Positions 27,381-38,462 of a DNA stretch of 64,000 nt are shown here, in pieces. The stretch is from Cutibacterium granulosum (GTDB lineage Bacteria; Actinomycetota; Actinomycetes; Propionibacteriales; Propionibacteriaceae). The stretch's first letter is position 1. Every line of letters begins with the position of its first letter. A program made the position numbers and the translations under genes. Where the stretch lies: positions 1,798,001 to 1,862,000 of the forward strand of contig NZ_LT906441.1 in the NCBI RefSeq assembly GCF_900186975.1, written 5' to 3'. Under the pieces are notes generated by a model. That model saw only the letters and a program-made list of their open reading frames with translations, searched no databases and was not told where the DNA came from.

Positions 27381-27956
27381 ATGGCTGACTCCCACACCTG
27401 CCCTGCCAACCCGGCACACACCGCCTCGGTGCGACTGGCCCTGCCCACCGAGGCGACGGCGATCGCCGAGATCCAGCAGCGCGCCTGGACCGACGACCCC
27501 GACCTGGCCGTCCTGACGAACGAGGTGAGCGGCACCGACGCCGCGACCGCGTGGTCGGAGGCGATCATGCGCCCACCGATGGCCGATTTCCGGGTGTTGG
27601 TGGCCGTGGAACCCGACGAGGACGGCGCGGCAGTGGTGCGCGGTTTCGCGGCAATCGGTCCAAGTGAGGATGCCGACGCCGAGCACACCGACGCGCTGGT
27701 CGCAGAGTTCGCCGTCGACCCCCGGCACCGTGGTCAGGGGCATGGGTCCAGGCTGCTCAACGCCGTCGTCGACACCCTGCGAGCCGACCGCTTCACCCGG
27801 GCGACGTGGTGGGTACGCGCTGGCGACGACGCCACCCGCCGATTCCTCACCGAAGCTGGCTGGGGTGCCGACGGCGCGCACCGCGAGACCGGCACCGAGG
27901 ATGATCGGATACGCATCAAGGAGGTCCGGCTGCACACCGGGATCGGTACGGACTGA
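27381..27956 (+). CDS. GNAT family N-acetyltransferase
   Basis: A 191-residue acetyltransferase. It opens with the first beta-alpha unit ASVRLALPTEATAIAEIQQR and has the acetyl-CoA motif A stretch AVDPRHRGQGHGSRLLNAVV, with R/Q-x-x-G-x-G/A spacing, then ATWWVRAGDDATRRFLTEAGW. The acceptor is unknown. It is divergent from RNase J and convergent with poxB. One of the few plus-strand genes here. Confidence 0.9.
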   Translation: MADSHTCPANPAHTASVRLALPTEATAIAEIQQRAWTDDPDLAVLTNEVSGTDAATAWSEAIMRPPMADFRVLVAVEPDEDGAAVVRGFAAIGPSEDADAEHTDALVAEFAVDPRHRGQGHGSRLLNAVVDTLRADRFTRATWWVRAGDDATRRFLTEAGWGADGAHRETGTEDDRIRIKEVRLHTGIGTD

Positions 27957-28106
27957 GAATCGCCACCGGCGGAACGCACCGCTGCCAGCTCGGACCTGCT
28001 CGCTGCAGACCTCTCACGGCGCGGGGATTCCGGACCGCGGGGCATCAGGGCCGCGCCGCCACACAGTAGTCTCTGCGTTCCCCATGTGACCGTGCCTGAC
28101 ATGACA

Positions 28107-28137
28107 CGAGGGGCATCCCATGACGGGACGCCCCTCG
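28107..28137 (-). terminator. Terminator-like hairpin after poxB
   Basis: CGAGGGGCATCCC (28107-28119) pairs with GGGACGCCCCTCG (28125-28137) with a single mismatch and a 5-base loop, 34 bases after the poxB stop and between convergent genes. It may serve both strands; the T tail is weak. Confidence 0.6.
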
Positions 28138-28171
28138 CACAGCCGACTGGGCAGCCAGAACTGCCGGCAGA

Positions 28172-29911
28172 TCAGAACCGCGGAATGTTGCGCATGTTCG
28201 AGGTGGCCATCGACACGGCCTCGCCAGCACCACGGTTGAGGACGACCTTGCTCATGGCGGTGGCGAAACCGATCATCTGCTCACCCTTGATCTCCGGGGG
28301 CAGCGACAGGGCATTGGGGTCGGTGAGCACCTCCACCAGCGCCGGTCCGTCGAACTCGAGGGCGTCGGTGAGGGCCTGACGCACCTGCTTGGGATCATCG
28401 ACTCGCTGGGAGTGGAATCCGGCGGCCTCCGCGATTCCGGCGTAGTTGACGTCGTGGACGTCGGTGCCGAAGTCTGGCAGGCCGTTGACGAGCATCTCCA
28501 GCTTGACCATGCCGAGGGTCGAGTTGTTGAAGACGATGACCTTGACCGGCAGGTTGAGCATACGGGCAGTGACGAGCTCGCCGAGCAGCATGGACAGCCC
28601 GCCATCGCCGGAGACCGAGATCACCTGACGACCCGGGTGCGAGGCCTGGGCACCCAGGGCCATCGGCAAGGCGTTGGCCATCGACCCGTGCAGGAACGAG
28701 CCGATGAGACGGCGGGTACCCAGCGGATCGATGTATCGAGCGGTCCACACATTGCACATACCGGTGTCGGCGGTGAAGATCGCATCCTTGTCGGCCACCT
28801 CGTTGAGGATGTGGGCGACGTACTCGGGGTGGATCGGCTTCATCTTCTCGACGTTGCGCGTGTAGGAGCCGATCGGGGCCTTCATGATCTTGGCGTGGCG
28901 CTTGACCGTCTGCTTGAGGAACTTGTCGTCATGCTCCTTGAGTCGAGGCAGGATGGCCTCGATGAGGGCCTTGACGTCGGAGCAGACCGGGAAGGAGACG
29001 TCGGTGCGACGTCCGAGCTTCTCCGGGTTGTTCTCCACCTGGACGGTGAGGGTATCGGGCAGGAACTGGTTGTACGGGAAGTCGGTGCCCAGCAGGATGA
29101 GCACGTCGGCATCGTTCATGCCCTCGGCGGCGGCACCGTAGCCGAGCAGACCGGTCATGCCCACGTCGAACGGGTTGTCGTACTGGATGAAGTCCTTGCC
29201 ACGCAGCGAGTGACCGATCGGGGCCTTGAGCTTGTCGGCCAGCGCCAGGACCTCGTCGTGGGCGCCCTCGACACCGGCGCCGGCGAAGATGGCAATCTTC
29301 CTGGCGTCGTTGAGGAGCTTGGTCAGCTGCTCGACGTCCTCTGGATTGGGGGTGAGGACGGGACGACGAAACGGCACGTAGAGCGGGGTCGGTGCGGTGG
29401 CCTTCTGATCGGTGATGTCACCGGGCAGGGTGACCACCGAGACGGACTTGTTGGCCATGGCGTGCCGGATGGCACTGTTGACGACACGCGGCGCCTGGTC
29501 GGCGGTGGAGATGAGCTCGCAGTAGTTCGAGCACTCCAGGAAGAGGCGATCCGGGTGGGTCTCCTGGAAGTAGTTCGCACCGATCTGGACGCTGGGAATG
29601 TGCGAGGCGATGGCCAGCACCGGAGCCTGGGAGCGCTGGGCGTCGTACAGACCATTGATGAGGTGGAGGTTGCCCGGGCCGCAGGAACCGGCGCACACGG
29701 CAAGCTCGCCAGTGAGCTGGGCCTCGGCGGCAGCGGCGAAGGCGGCTGCCTCCTCGTGGCGCACGTGCACCCAGTCGATACCGCCCTTGGCGGATCCACC
29801 GGTCTTGCGTACGGCGTCGACGACGGGATTGAGCGAGTCCCCGACGATGCCGTAGATACGGCGCACTCCCGCATCCAGCAGCTGGTTGACGAGTTGTTCG
29901 GCAACGTTCAT
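28172..29911 (-). CDS. poxB: Pyruvate dehydrogenase (quinone)/pyruvate oxidase, PoxB type
   Basis: A 579-residue thiamine-diphosphate flavoenzyme. The N-terminal domain has LLDAGVRRIYGIVGDSLNPV and HVRHEEAAAFAAAA (catalytic Glu); the central FAD/DHS-like domain has GAGVEGAHDEVLALADKLKA; the C-terminal ThDP motif is VISVSGDGGLSMLLGELVTA followed by VIVFNNSTLGMV. The enzyme decarboxylates pyruvate to acetate and passes electrons to menaquinone at the membrane. ATG 29911 is preceded by GGAGGACTTAC. Its promoter region carries a GGTGA/TCACC inverted repeat. Confidence 0.93.
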   Translation of the reverse strand: MNVAEQLVNQLLDAGVRRIYGIVGDSLNPVVDAVRKTGGSAKGGIDWVHVRHEEAAAFAAAAEAQLTGELAVCAGSCGPGNLHLINGLYDAQRSQAPVLAIASHIPSVQIGANYFQETHPDRLFLECSNYCELISTADQAPRVVNSAIRHAMANKSVSVVTLPGDITDQKATAPTPLYVPFRRPVLTPNPEDVEQLTKLLNDARKIAIFAGAGVEGAHDEVLALADKLKAPIGHSLRGKDFIQYDNPFDVGMTGLLGYGAAAEGMNDADVLILLGTDFPYNQFLPDTLTVQVENNPEKLGRRTDVSFPVCSDVKALIEAILPRLKEHDDKFLKQTVKRHAKIMKAPIGSYTRNVEKMKPIHPEYVAHILNEVADKDAIFTADTGMCNVWTARYIDPLGTRRLIGSFLHGSMANALPMALGAQASHPGRQVISVSGDGGLSMLLGELVTARMLNLPVKVIVFNNSTLGMVKLEMLVNGLPDFGTDVHDVNYAGIAEAAGFHSQRVDDPKQVRQALTDALEFDGPALVEVLTDPNALSLPPEIKGEQMIGFATAMSKVVLNRGAGEAVSMATSNMRNIPRF

Positions 29912-29980
29912 GTAAGTCCTCCGGTGTAGCAGCGGCGATGAGATGGCCAGCACGACCCACGATCATGCTACGACACGTTT

Positions 29981-29996
29981 GGTGAAGTTTCTCACC
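29981..29996. promoter_or_regulatory. Inverted repeat upstream of poxB
   Basis: GGTGA (29981-29985) and TCACC (29992-29996) flank a 6-base centre about 70 bases before the poxB start codon. Short but well placed for an operator. Confidence 0.3.
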
Positions 29997-30127
29997 TTTC
30001 GCGCCCCGCCAAGTCGCGCCACGTCAAGTATTGCGTTCCCCACGATGCCGCTCTCGCCGCACGGCTGCAGGTGGTACGAGGGATCCGTGTGACCAACACG
30101 GTTGGGTGTGCCGTTCGACGGCAGCTC

Positions 30128-30724
30128 CTAGTTGTCGTCACCGTCGTGCACAGCCTGGATGAGGCGGACGGCAGCTTCAGCGAGCGGAAGGACCGCACTC
30201 ACACCGGCAACGGCCCAACGTCCCGTCACCACTGCGAAAATGACCAGCCCCAGACAGGTGACGGTGACGGCAGCGTGGGTCCAGATGCCAACCTGCGTCC
30301 CCAACCTCACCAGTCGCGTATTCTCTCTCTGGTACTCCGTGCGCGCTCTGGCGGCTTCGACCTCGGCCTCATGGGACTGCTCCGCCATGTGGAAGATGCG
30401 GTCAGCATAGCTTTCATCAAGATCGTTGTAGCCAGCCAGGATTTCAGGTGGCGGAAGCGGACCCTGGAAGCTCAGTGCTCGGACGAGGGTGGCGTCGTGG
30501 AGCTCTGGGACGGCATCTCGTCCATCGCTCGGTACAGGTGTTTGCCCGCCTGCTCCCAAGCCATCTGAGTGATCTGGTAGGCGCTGACCTCTTGCGGCTC
30601 TCGTTGACGACTCAGCGCGGCGGGGTCTGCGCGGGTGACCAGATGCGCCCCGCGAAACATCGCCTTCCTGAAACTCATCGCCATCGTGCTCATGATTCAA
30701 CCCTACGTCATTTCTGTCTTTCAC
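30128..30724 (-). CDS. DUF2335-like membrane protein (N-terminal part of frame doubtful)
   Basis: The open frame holds 198 codons, but only about the last 115 look coding: they contain LSFQGPLPPPEILAGYNDLD, SYADRIFHMAEQSHEAEVEA and two C-terminal membrane segments (TVTCLGLVIFAVVTG and AGVSAVLPLAEAAVRLI), the layout of DUF2335 proteins. The first about 80 codons are Arg/Gly/Pro/His-rich and overlap a different frame (30472-30693) that looks more protein-like. No ATG or GTG lies in frame just before the DUF2335 part. The real product may need a -1 shift from that other frame, or the gene may be broken. Confidence 0.6.
   Translation of the reverse strand: MKDRNDVGLNHEHDGDEFQEGDVSRGASGHPRRPRRAESSTRAARGQRLPDHSDGLGAGGQTPVPSDGRDAVPELHDATLVRALSFQGPLPPPEILAGYNDLDESYADRIFHMAEQSHEAEVEAARARTEYQRENTRLVRLGTQVGIWTHAAVTVTCLGLVIFAVVTGRWAVAGVSAVLPLAEAAVRLIQAVHDGDDN
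30472..30693 (-). CDS. Small frame overlapping the DUF2335 gene, probably its original N-terminus
   Basis: A 73-codon frame beginning MSTMAMSFRKAMFRGAHLVT and ending STTPPSSEH just as the DUF2335 core begins in the -1 frame. The residue composition is balanced, unlike the alternative frame over the same DNA. A weak ribosome-binding site precedes the first ATG, and AGGAAGG precedes an internal ATG (MFRGAHLV). I read it as the N-terminus of the DUF2335 protein now separated by a frameshift. An independent small protein is also possible. Confidence 0.4.
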   Translation of the reverse strand: MSTMAMSFRKAMFRGAHLVTRADPAALSRQREPQEVSAYQITQMAWEQAGKHLYRAMDEMPSQSSTTPPSSEH

Positions 30725-30775
30725 GATGCCTCGATTCCGTCGATCAGAACTGGCTATGCGTGGAGTTGCCGACGC

Positions 30776-33007
<2,232 letters not shown>

Positions 33008-35212
33008 TCAGTCCTCGTCATCCTCGTCGTCATCGGAGGCGACGACGAGGGAGAGCTTGCCACGATCGTCGATCTCGGCGATCTCGACCTGCAGCTTCTG
33101 CCCCACCGAGACGACGTCATCGACGGCCTCGACACGCTTGCCATCGTTGAGCTCGCGCATCTTCGAGATGTGCAGCAGACCGTCCTTGCCGGGCAGCAAC
33201 GAGATGAAGGCGCCGAAGCTCGTCGTCTTGACGACCGTGCCCAGGTAGCGCTCCCCCACCTCGGGCATCTGCGGGTTGGCGATGGCATTGATCGTCGAAC
33301 GGGCTGCCTCGGCGGCATCACCGTTGTCGGCCCCGATGAAGATCGTGCCGTCGTCCTCGATGGAGATGTTGGCGCCGGTGTCCTCCTGGATCTGGTTGAT
33401 CATCTTGCCCTTGGGGCCAATGACCTCGCCGATCTTGGCGACCGGGATGTGCACGGTGATGATACGCGGGGCGGTCGGGGCCATCTCGTCGGGCACGTCA
33501 ATGACCTCGTTCATCACACCGAGGATCGTGGTACGAGCCTCCTTGGCCTGGCGCAGCGCCCCGGCCAGCACGTCGGCAGGGATGCCGTCGAGCTTGGTGT
33601 CCAGCTGCAGGGCGGTGACGAACTCGCTGGTGCCGGCCACCTTGAAGTCCATGTCACCCAGGGCGTCCTCGGCGCCGAGGATGTCGGTGAGGGCCAGGTA
33701 CTTGGTCTCGCCGTTCTCGTCGGTCTCGCTCATGAGTCCCATGGCGATACCGGCCACCGAGGCACGCAGCGGCACACCGGCGTTGAGCAGGGCCAGGGTG
33801 GAGGCACACACCGAACCCATCGAGGTGGAGCCATTGGAACCGATGGCCTCCGAGACCTGACGGATTGCGTAGGGGAACTCCTCACGAGTGGGCAGCACCG
33901 GGATGAGGGCACGCTCGGCGAGGTTCCCGTGACCCACCTCGCGACGCTTCGGGGAGCCGACGCGGCCCGTCTCACCAGTGGAGTACGGCGGCATGTTGTA
34001 GTTGTGCATGTAGCGCCGGGTGGTCTGCGGCGAGAGGGTGTCGAGCTTCTGCTCCATGTCGAGCATGTTGAGCGTGCTGACGCCCAGAATCTGGGTCTCA
34101 CCACGCTGGAACAGGGCCGATCCGTGCACCCGGGGGATGATTCCGGCGTCGGCGGACAGGGTACGGATGTCACGGGGGCCGCGACCGTCGATGCGCACCC
34201 CTTCGTCAAGGACGCGCTTGCGCACGATCTTCTTCATGAGGGCCTTGAAGGCACCGGAGATCTCGTTCTCACGCTCGGGGAACTTCTCGGCCAGCTCGGC
34301 CTTGATGCGAGCCTTGAGGGCGGACTCGGCGTCCTGGCGCTCCAGCTTGGCAGCGATCTGCTCGATGCGGGCCAGCTCGTCGGCACCGAGCTTCTCGACG
34401 GCAGCGTAGACGTCGTCCTCGTAGTCCTTGAAGATCGGGAAGTCGTAGGTCTCCTTGGGCAGCTTGGCTGCCAGGGCCAGCTGGGCATCGCAGAGCACCT
34501 TGATGAACGGCTTGGCGGCCTCCAGGCCGGTGGCGACGACCTCCTCGGTGGGGGCGGTACGTCCACCGCGCACCAGATCCCAGGTGGCGGGGGTGGACTC
34601 GGCCTCGACCATCATGATGGCGACGTCACCGTCGGCCAGCACACGCCCGGCGACCACCATGTCGAAGGTGGACTCCTTGCGCTGCTCGACGTTGGGGAAG
34701 CAGACCCACTGGTCGCCGATGAGGGCCATGCGCACGCCACCGATCGGGCCGGAGAACGGCAGACCGGCGATCTGGGTGGACATCGACGCGGCATTGATGG
34801 CGACGACGTCGTAGTAGACCTCGGGGTTGAGGGCCAGGACGGTGACGACGACCTGCACCTCGTTGCGCAGCCCCTTGACGAACGACGGGCGAATCGGCCG
34901 GTCGATGAGACGGCAGGCCAGGATGGCGTTCTCCGATGGGCGTCCCTCACGGCGGAAGAACGAGCCGGGAATGCGCCCGGCGGCGTACATGCGCTCCTCG
35001 ACGTCAACCGTCAGCGGGAAGAAGTCGATGGAGTCGCGTGGGGTCTTGGCAGCCGTCGTCGTGGACAGCAACATGGTGTCGCCGTCCAGGTAGACGGCAG
35101 CCGAACCATCGGCCTGCTGAGCGAGCAGACCGGCTTCGAAACGGACGACGTGCTTGCCGAAAGCACCGTTGTCGATGATTGCCTCGGAGAACTCGAGACC
35201 GGGTCCCTCCAT
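33008..35212 (-). CDS. pnp: Polyribonucleotide nucleotidyltransferase (PNPase)
   Basis: A 734-residue PNPase with two RNase PH-like domains (first: [20 protein letters not shown]; second: [40 protein letters not shown] and catalytic [14 protein letters not shown]), a KH domain ([20 protein letters not shown]) and an S1 domain ([20 protein letters not shown]), ending in an acidic tail. It degrades RNA 3'-5' using phosphate. AAAGGA precedes the ATG. rpsO-pnp are neighbours as usual. Confidence 0.98.
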   Translation of the reverse strand: MEGPGLEFSEAIIDNGAFGKHVVRFEAGLLAQQADGSAAVYLDGDTMLLSTTTAAKTPRDSIDFFPLTVDVEERMYAAGRIPGSFFRREGRPSENAILACRLIDRPIRPSFVKGLRNEVQVVVTVLALNPEVYYDVVAINAASMSTQIAGLPFSGPIGGVRMALIGDQWVCFPNVEQRKESTFDMVVAGRVLADGDVAIMMVEAESTPATWDLVRGGRTAPTEEVVATGLEAAKPFIKVLCDAQLALAAKLPKETYDFPIFKDYEDDVYAAVEKLGADELARIEQIAAKLERQDAESALKARIKAELAEKFPERENEISGAFKALMKKIVRKRVLDEGVRIDGRGPRDIRTLSADAGIIPRVHGSALFQRGETQILGVSTLNMLDMEQKLDTLSPQTTRRYMHNYNMPPYSTGETGRVGSPKRREVGHGNLAERALIPVLPTREEFPYAIRQVSEAIGSNGSTSMGSVCASTLALLNAGVPLRASVAGIAMGLMSETDENGETKYLALTDILGAEDALGDMDFKVAGTSEFVTALQLDTKLDGIPADVLAGALRQAKEARTTILGVMNEVIDVPDEMAPTAPRIITVHIPVAKIGEVIGPKGKMINQIQEDTGANISIEDDGTIFIGADNGDAAEAARSTINAIANPQMPEVGERYLGTVVKTTSFGAFISLLPGKDGLLHISKMRELNDGKRVEAVDDVVSVGQKLQVEIAEIDDRGKLSLVVASDDDEDDED

Positions 35213-35371
35213 GGGGTGTTCCTTTCAGGTGGGATGAAACCGCCACCCTGCGGCGCCTTGTGCACCGCCCGGCACTCGCGCCGGTCTTCGATCGAAGTCA
35301 TCGGGGCCTGAGCCCGGTGACCACTACCGAGGACCGAGACGTGCGTCCGGCGGGTGAGCGGTCAATGAGCA

Positions 35372-35387
35372 GTGTGCATGTGCACAC
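35372..35387. promoter_or_regulatory. Palindrome upstream of pnp
   Basis: GTGTGCA (35372-35378) and TGCACAC (35381-35387) form a perfect inverted repeat around TG, 160 bases upstream of the pnp start. Candidate operator. Confidence 0.35.
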
Positions 35388-35583
35388 CAGTTGTGATTCA
35401 AGCCTACGGTACCGAGCGTGAATAGCGAAACGGCTACGGGGCGCGCAGCAATGCTCTGCGAGGCAGCAAGGACCCCACCCGGGCATCGGGATTCTCGGGG
35501 CCTTGATTCTCGCCGAGGGATTCACCGTTTTTCTCGTTCCCCATGTCTTCTTCGTGTTCCTCGGGGGCAATACATTCCAGTAC

Positions 35584-35624
35584 TTCCCCGAGAAAAGCCG
35601 CAGTTCCCCCGAGAAACGCCGCAG
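35584..35624. repeat. Tandem repeat of about 20 bases beside the rpsO terminator
   Basis: TTCCCCGAGAAAAGCCGCAG (35584-35603) is followed directly by a 21-base near copy (35604-35624) with an extra C and one change. The end of the second copy forms the base of the rpsO terminator stem. Confidence 0.7.
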
Positions 35625-35653
35625 GGGCCGCTCCATGAAGGAGCGGCCCCTGC
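35621..35653 (-). terminator. Terminator after rpsO
   Basis: A perfect 13-bp stem (GCAGGGGCCGCTC, 35621-35633, with GAGCGGCCCCTGC, 35641-35653) with a 7-base loop lies about 58 bases after the rpsO stop; the minus-strand tail GGCGTTTCTC is partly T-rich. Confidence 0.7.
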
Positions 35654-35710
35654 GAGCAAAGAATCCGATCCCGGCTCGACCGGCAGGGCCGAAGCAGGAT
35701 GCATGTTAGC

Positions 35711-35974
35711 TCAGCGGCGCAGGCCCAGACGGGCGATGAGTTCACGGTAGTGCTCGATATCGTTCTTGGCGACGTAGTTGAGCAGGCGGCGACGCTGGCC
35801 GACCATGAGCATGAGGCCACGACGGGAGTGGTGGTCCTGCTTGTGCGACTTGAGGTGCTCGGTGAGCTCGGCGATGCGGCGCGTCAGCAGCGCGATCTGG
35901 ACGTCCGGGGAACCAGTGTCGCCGGGGTGAGTCGCGTATTCCTCGATGATGTGCTTCTTCGTGGCAGCATCCAT
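35711..35974 (-). CDS. rpsO: 30S ribosomal protein S15
   Basis: An 87-residue S15 from ATG 35974, with GGGAG upstream. It has [40 protein letters not shown] and the C-terminal helix [13 protein letters not shown]15 nucleates the 30S platform. The extended frame to 36064 would contain the ribosome-binding site. Confidence 0.98.
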   Translation of the reverse strand: MDAATKKHIIEEYATHPGDTGSPDVQIALLTRRIAELTEHLKSHKQDHHSRRGLMLMVGQRRRLLNYVAKNDIEHYRELIARLGLRR

Positions 35975-36332
35975 GTCTGATACTCCCTTTCCATCCGTTG
36001 CGCGGCGTTCCCGATGCTCGGTGTGCAGGGAACTCTTGTGAGACCGCGGCCGTTCTGACGGCAACTGAATAAGAGTATCAGCTCTTGCTCACCAAGCGCG
36101 AATTCGCGTGTGCCGAGCAGCAGCCAAGCGCCTCATGCAGAGAGTGTGCCCAGCCTGGTGTATCCGGTCCGACGAAGGTTCCGGCCAGATCACCTGGGCC
36201 GCACCACGGATCGGAAACGAACCGCGAATGAATGGCCGTTCGGCACGTGGCCAGCGGCAACATGGCCTACTGGGTAGCCGCGCGGCGTTCGCACCCCGTA
36301 CCGGTCCATTGGCTGCCGGCGTGATGCCCGCC
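35975..36332. other. Gap between ribF and rpsO
   Basis: About 360 bases with no supported gene: the minus-strand frame at 36078-36263 is short, Cys/Pro-rich and lacks a start signal. The AT-richer stretch near 36060-36110 (AATAAGAGTATCAG) may carry the rpsO promoter; no clear -35/-10 pair could be fixed. Confidence 0.45.
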
Positions 36333-37244
36333 TCAGGCCAGGATCTTGCGGGCCGCGTCGACGTCGTCGGTCATCTGCGCGATCAGCGGCTCGACGCCGT
36401 CGAACTTGACCTGCCCACGCAGGTGCTCGGCAAAGGTGACCGTGACGTCGACCCCGTAGAGTTCGAGATCATCGCGATCGATGACGTAGGTCTCGACTCG
36501 GCGCTCGAGACCGTCGAAGGTCGGGTTGGTCCCCACCGATATCGCAGCGGGAAGTCGGCGACCGGCGTCCGGACCACTACTGGGTTCCAACCATCCGGCG
36601 TACACCCCGTCGGCAGGAACGGCACGTCCTTCCGGCAGGACGAGGTTGGCCGTCGGAAATCCCAGTTCGCGTCCGCGCTGGTCCCCCATGACGACGACAC
36701 CGCCGACCTCGAAGGAGCGCCCGAGCAGCTTGGCGGCCTCAGCGACATCACCGGCTGCCACCATCTCGCGAACCCGGGTCGACGACACCGTGACACCGGA
36801 CATGGCGACGAGATCCATGGCATGAACCTCGAAGCGGCCATGGCCAATCTCGGATAGGGCCTGCGGGGTGCCCACGGCGTGACGCCCGAAGCGGAAGTTC
36901 TGGCCCACCAGGACGTGCTCGGGCTGCAGAGGGGTGATCATCCGCTCGACGAAGTCCGCCGGGGACCACTTCGCGATCTCCGGGGTGAAATTGACCACGC
37001 GCACCTCGCTGGCACCGGCCTCCGTCAGCCAGTCAATGCGTCGTTCCAACGGGCACAGCAGGGCTGGGGCCTGGTCAGGGGCCAGGACGGTCAGTGGATG
37101 GGGCCAGAAGGTGACGACGACGACATGACCGTCCGGATCAAGCTTCTTGGCTTGCTGGACGAGGGCCTGGTGGCCACGGTGCACACCATCAAAGTTTCCG
37201 ATGACGACGGTTGGCGATTCTTCGGGAACAGACACGCCCGTCAT
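36333..37244 (-). CDS. ribF: Bifunctional riboflavin kinase/FAD synthetase
   Basis: About 303 residues from ATG 37244. The N-terminal FAD synthetase half has VVIGNFDGVHRGHQALVQQ and VVVTFWPHPLTVLAPDQAP; VSSTRVREMVAAGDVAEAAK is the ISSTxIR-type motif. The C-terminal flavokinase half has GRELGFPTANLVLPEGRAVP and DGVYAGWLE. It makes FMN then FAD. Normally it follows truB directly; here a three-gene ABC transporter lies between them. The start is uncertain, with an ATG 7 codons upstream. Confidence 0.95.
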   Translation of the reverse strand: MTGVSVPEESPTVVIGNFDGVHRGHQALVQQAKKLDPDGHVVVVTFWPHPLTVLAPDQAPALLCPLERRIDWLTEAGASEVRVVNFTPEIAKWSPADFVERMITPLQPEHVLVGQNFRFGRHAVGTPQALSEIGHGRFEVHAMDLVAMSGVTVSSTRVREMVAAGDVAEAAKLLGRSFEVGGVVVMGDQRGRELGFPTANLVLPEGRAVPADGVYAGWLEPSSGPDAGRRLPAAISVGTNPTFDGLERRVETYVIDRDDLELYGVDVTVTFAEHLRGQVKFDGVEPLIAQMTDDVDAARKILA

Positions 37245-37342
37245 TCTATGGTGACAACCGCCCATGACCCGAATTCGACGATCATCACTGAACGTCGTCC
37301 CCCGTGAAATTGGCAGGCACCTCACCGCGTCGGACGCGAACC

Positions 37343-37366
37343 GGGCCGCCCACCTTGGGGCGGCCC
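37343..37366 (-). terminator. Stem-loop after the betaine transporter operon
   Basis: A 9-bp GC stem (GGGCCGCCC, 37343-37351, with GGGCGGCCC, 37358-37366) and a 6-base loop lies 11 bases after the substrate-binding protein gene. No clear T run follows. Confidence 0.55.
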
Positions 37367-37376
37367 GTCCTGTCGA

Positions 37377-38399
37377 TCATTTCTCGGTGAGTTCACCGGA
37401 CTTGAGCTTGTCGACCCACGCCTCGTTGTGCGAGGTCCACTCCGCCACGGCCTTCTCCTGGTTCTTGCCACCGTACTTGTCCGCGGAGAACATGGTGTCC
37501 TCAAGATCGGAAAGCGTCTTGTCGTCGAAAGCCATGTTGCGCATCAGCTGAGCGGCCTTCGGGAAGTCCTTCTCGAAGCCCGGACGAGCGAAGCTGTAGA
37601 TCACCTCGGCGTCACCCATGGCGTTCTTGGGGTCCTCGAGGTCGCGGACCGGGAAGGCGCCGTAGGCCCAGTGCGGACGCCACAGCGTCACCGCGATGTC
37701 ACGGTTGGCGGCAGTGGCCTTCTTCAGCTGGGACAACATCGCCGGTGTCGACGAGATCTTGAAGTTGAGGTTCTTCAAACCGTACTTCGGAATTGCAGAC
37801 TGCTGGGTCACCTTGGTCAGTCCAGCACCCGCCTCAATGCCATAGAGGGTGTTGCCATAGTCGTCGCCCATCGACTTCAGGTCGCCGATGGTCTTCGCCT
37901 TGGAGTCCTTGTTGACGGCGATGGTGAGTTTGGCGTTGTCGTACCAACAGCCAAGGTTCTCCATCTTGTCGCCGTAGCGCTTGACGTAGTCGGCGTGGGT
38001 CAGGGGAAGCCAACCGTCGGTGATGAGGTCGATGTCCCCGGCGACAAGTCCAGCATAGCCTGGGCCGGCGTCGAAGCCCTTGATCGTCACCTTGTAACCG
38101 TCCTTCTCCAGGACGTTCTTCATGATCCCGGCGGTGGCGAAGGACTCATCCCAGCCGTTGAAGGCGCCAATCGTGATGTTCTTCTTGCCATCGGCCTTCA
38201 TGGACGTCGTGTCCTTCGACCCCTCGCCCGGGGTGCAGTCGGCCCACTTCGTGTTGACGTTGTTGGGACTCGTGTCAGAGCTGCCGGACTCTCCGTTTCC
38301 ACTGTTGGAGGCATCGCAACCGGACAGGGCCAGGGCCCCCATCGCCAGGATGGAGGTCACGGCGATGACCTTGCGTCGAATCATACCTGTGCTCATCAT
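37377..38399 (-). CDS. Glycine betaine/proline-type ABC transporter, substrate-binding lipoprotein
   Basis: A 340-residue lipoprotein: basic start, hydrophobic segment and lipobox ALSGC (cysteine near residue 28), then a Ser/Gly/Asn-rich linker and the OpuAC/ProX fold (KKNITIGAFNGWDESFATAG, GFDAGPGYAGLVAGDIDLIT, LWRPHWAYGAFPVRDLEDPK). The Trp residues at GW and RPHW suit the aromatic box that binds quaternary amines. It delivers substrate to the permease coded next. ATG 38399 is preceded by GAGG. The exact ligand (betaine, choline, proline) is inferred. Confidence 0.9.
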   Translation of the reverse strand: MMSTGMIRRKVIAVTSILAMGALALSGCDASNSGNGESGSSDTSPNNVNTKWADCTPGEGSKDTTSMKADGKKNITIGAFNGWDESFATAGIMKNVLEKDGYKVTIKGFDAGPGYAGLVAGDIDLITDGWLPLTHADYVKRYGDKMENLGCWYDNAKLTIAVNKDSKAKTIGDLKSMGDDYGNTLYGIEAGAGLTKVTQQSAIPKYGLKNLNFKISSTPAMLSQLKKATAANRDIAVTLWRPHWAYGAFPVRDLEDPKNAMGDAEVIYSFARPGFEKDFPKAAQLMRNMAFDDKTLSDLEDTMFSADKYGGKNQEKAVAEWTSHNEAWVDKLKSGELTEK

Positions 38400-38462
38400 T
38401 GTTACCTCGTGTTCGTGTTCTGCATGGGACTCGGTCGTCCTCCTGCGTTCAGCTGTTTGTCA

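Larger units (their letters stand above)
35213..35710. other. Gap between rpsO and pnp
   Basis: About 500 bases without a gene. From the pnp side it holds a palindrome (35372-35387), several copies of the word CGAGAA or its complement (35490-35620), a tandem repeat (35584-35624) and the rpsO terminator (35621-35653). In many bacteria the rpsO-pnp interval contains RNase III sites that control pnp; I cannot identify such a site here. Confidence 0.5.

Noticed and set aside
28412-29929. Plus-strand 505-codon frame opposite poxB
   Set aside because: Shadow of the thiamine-diphosphate enzyme; no recognisable domain.
35503-35709. Plus-strand frame of 68 codons over the rpsO terminator
   Set aside because: It covers the tandem repeat and hairpin, has no ribosome-binding site and no family resemblance.
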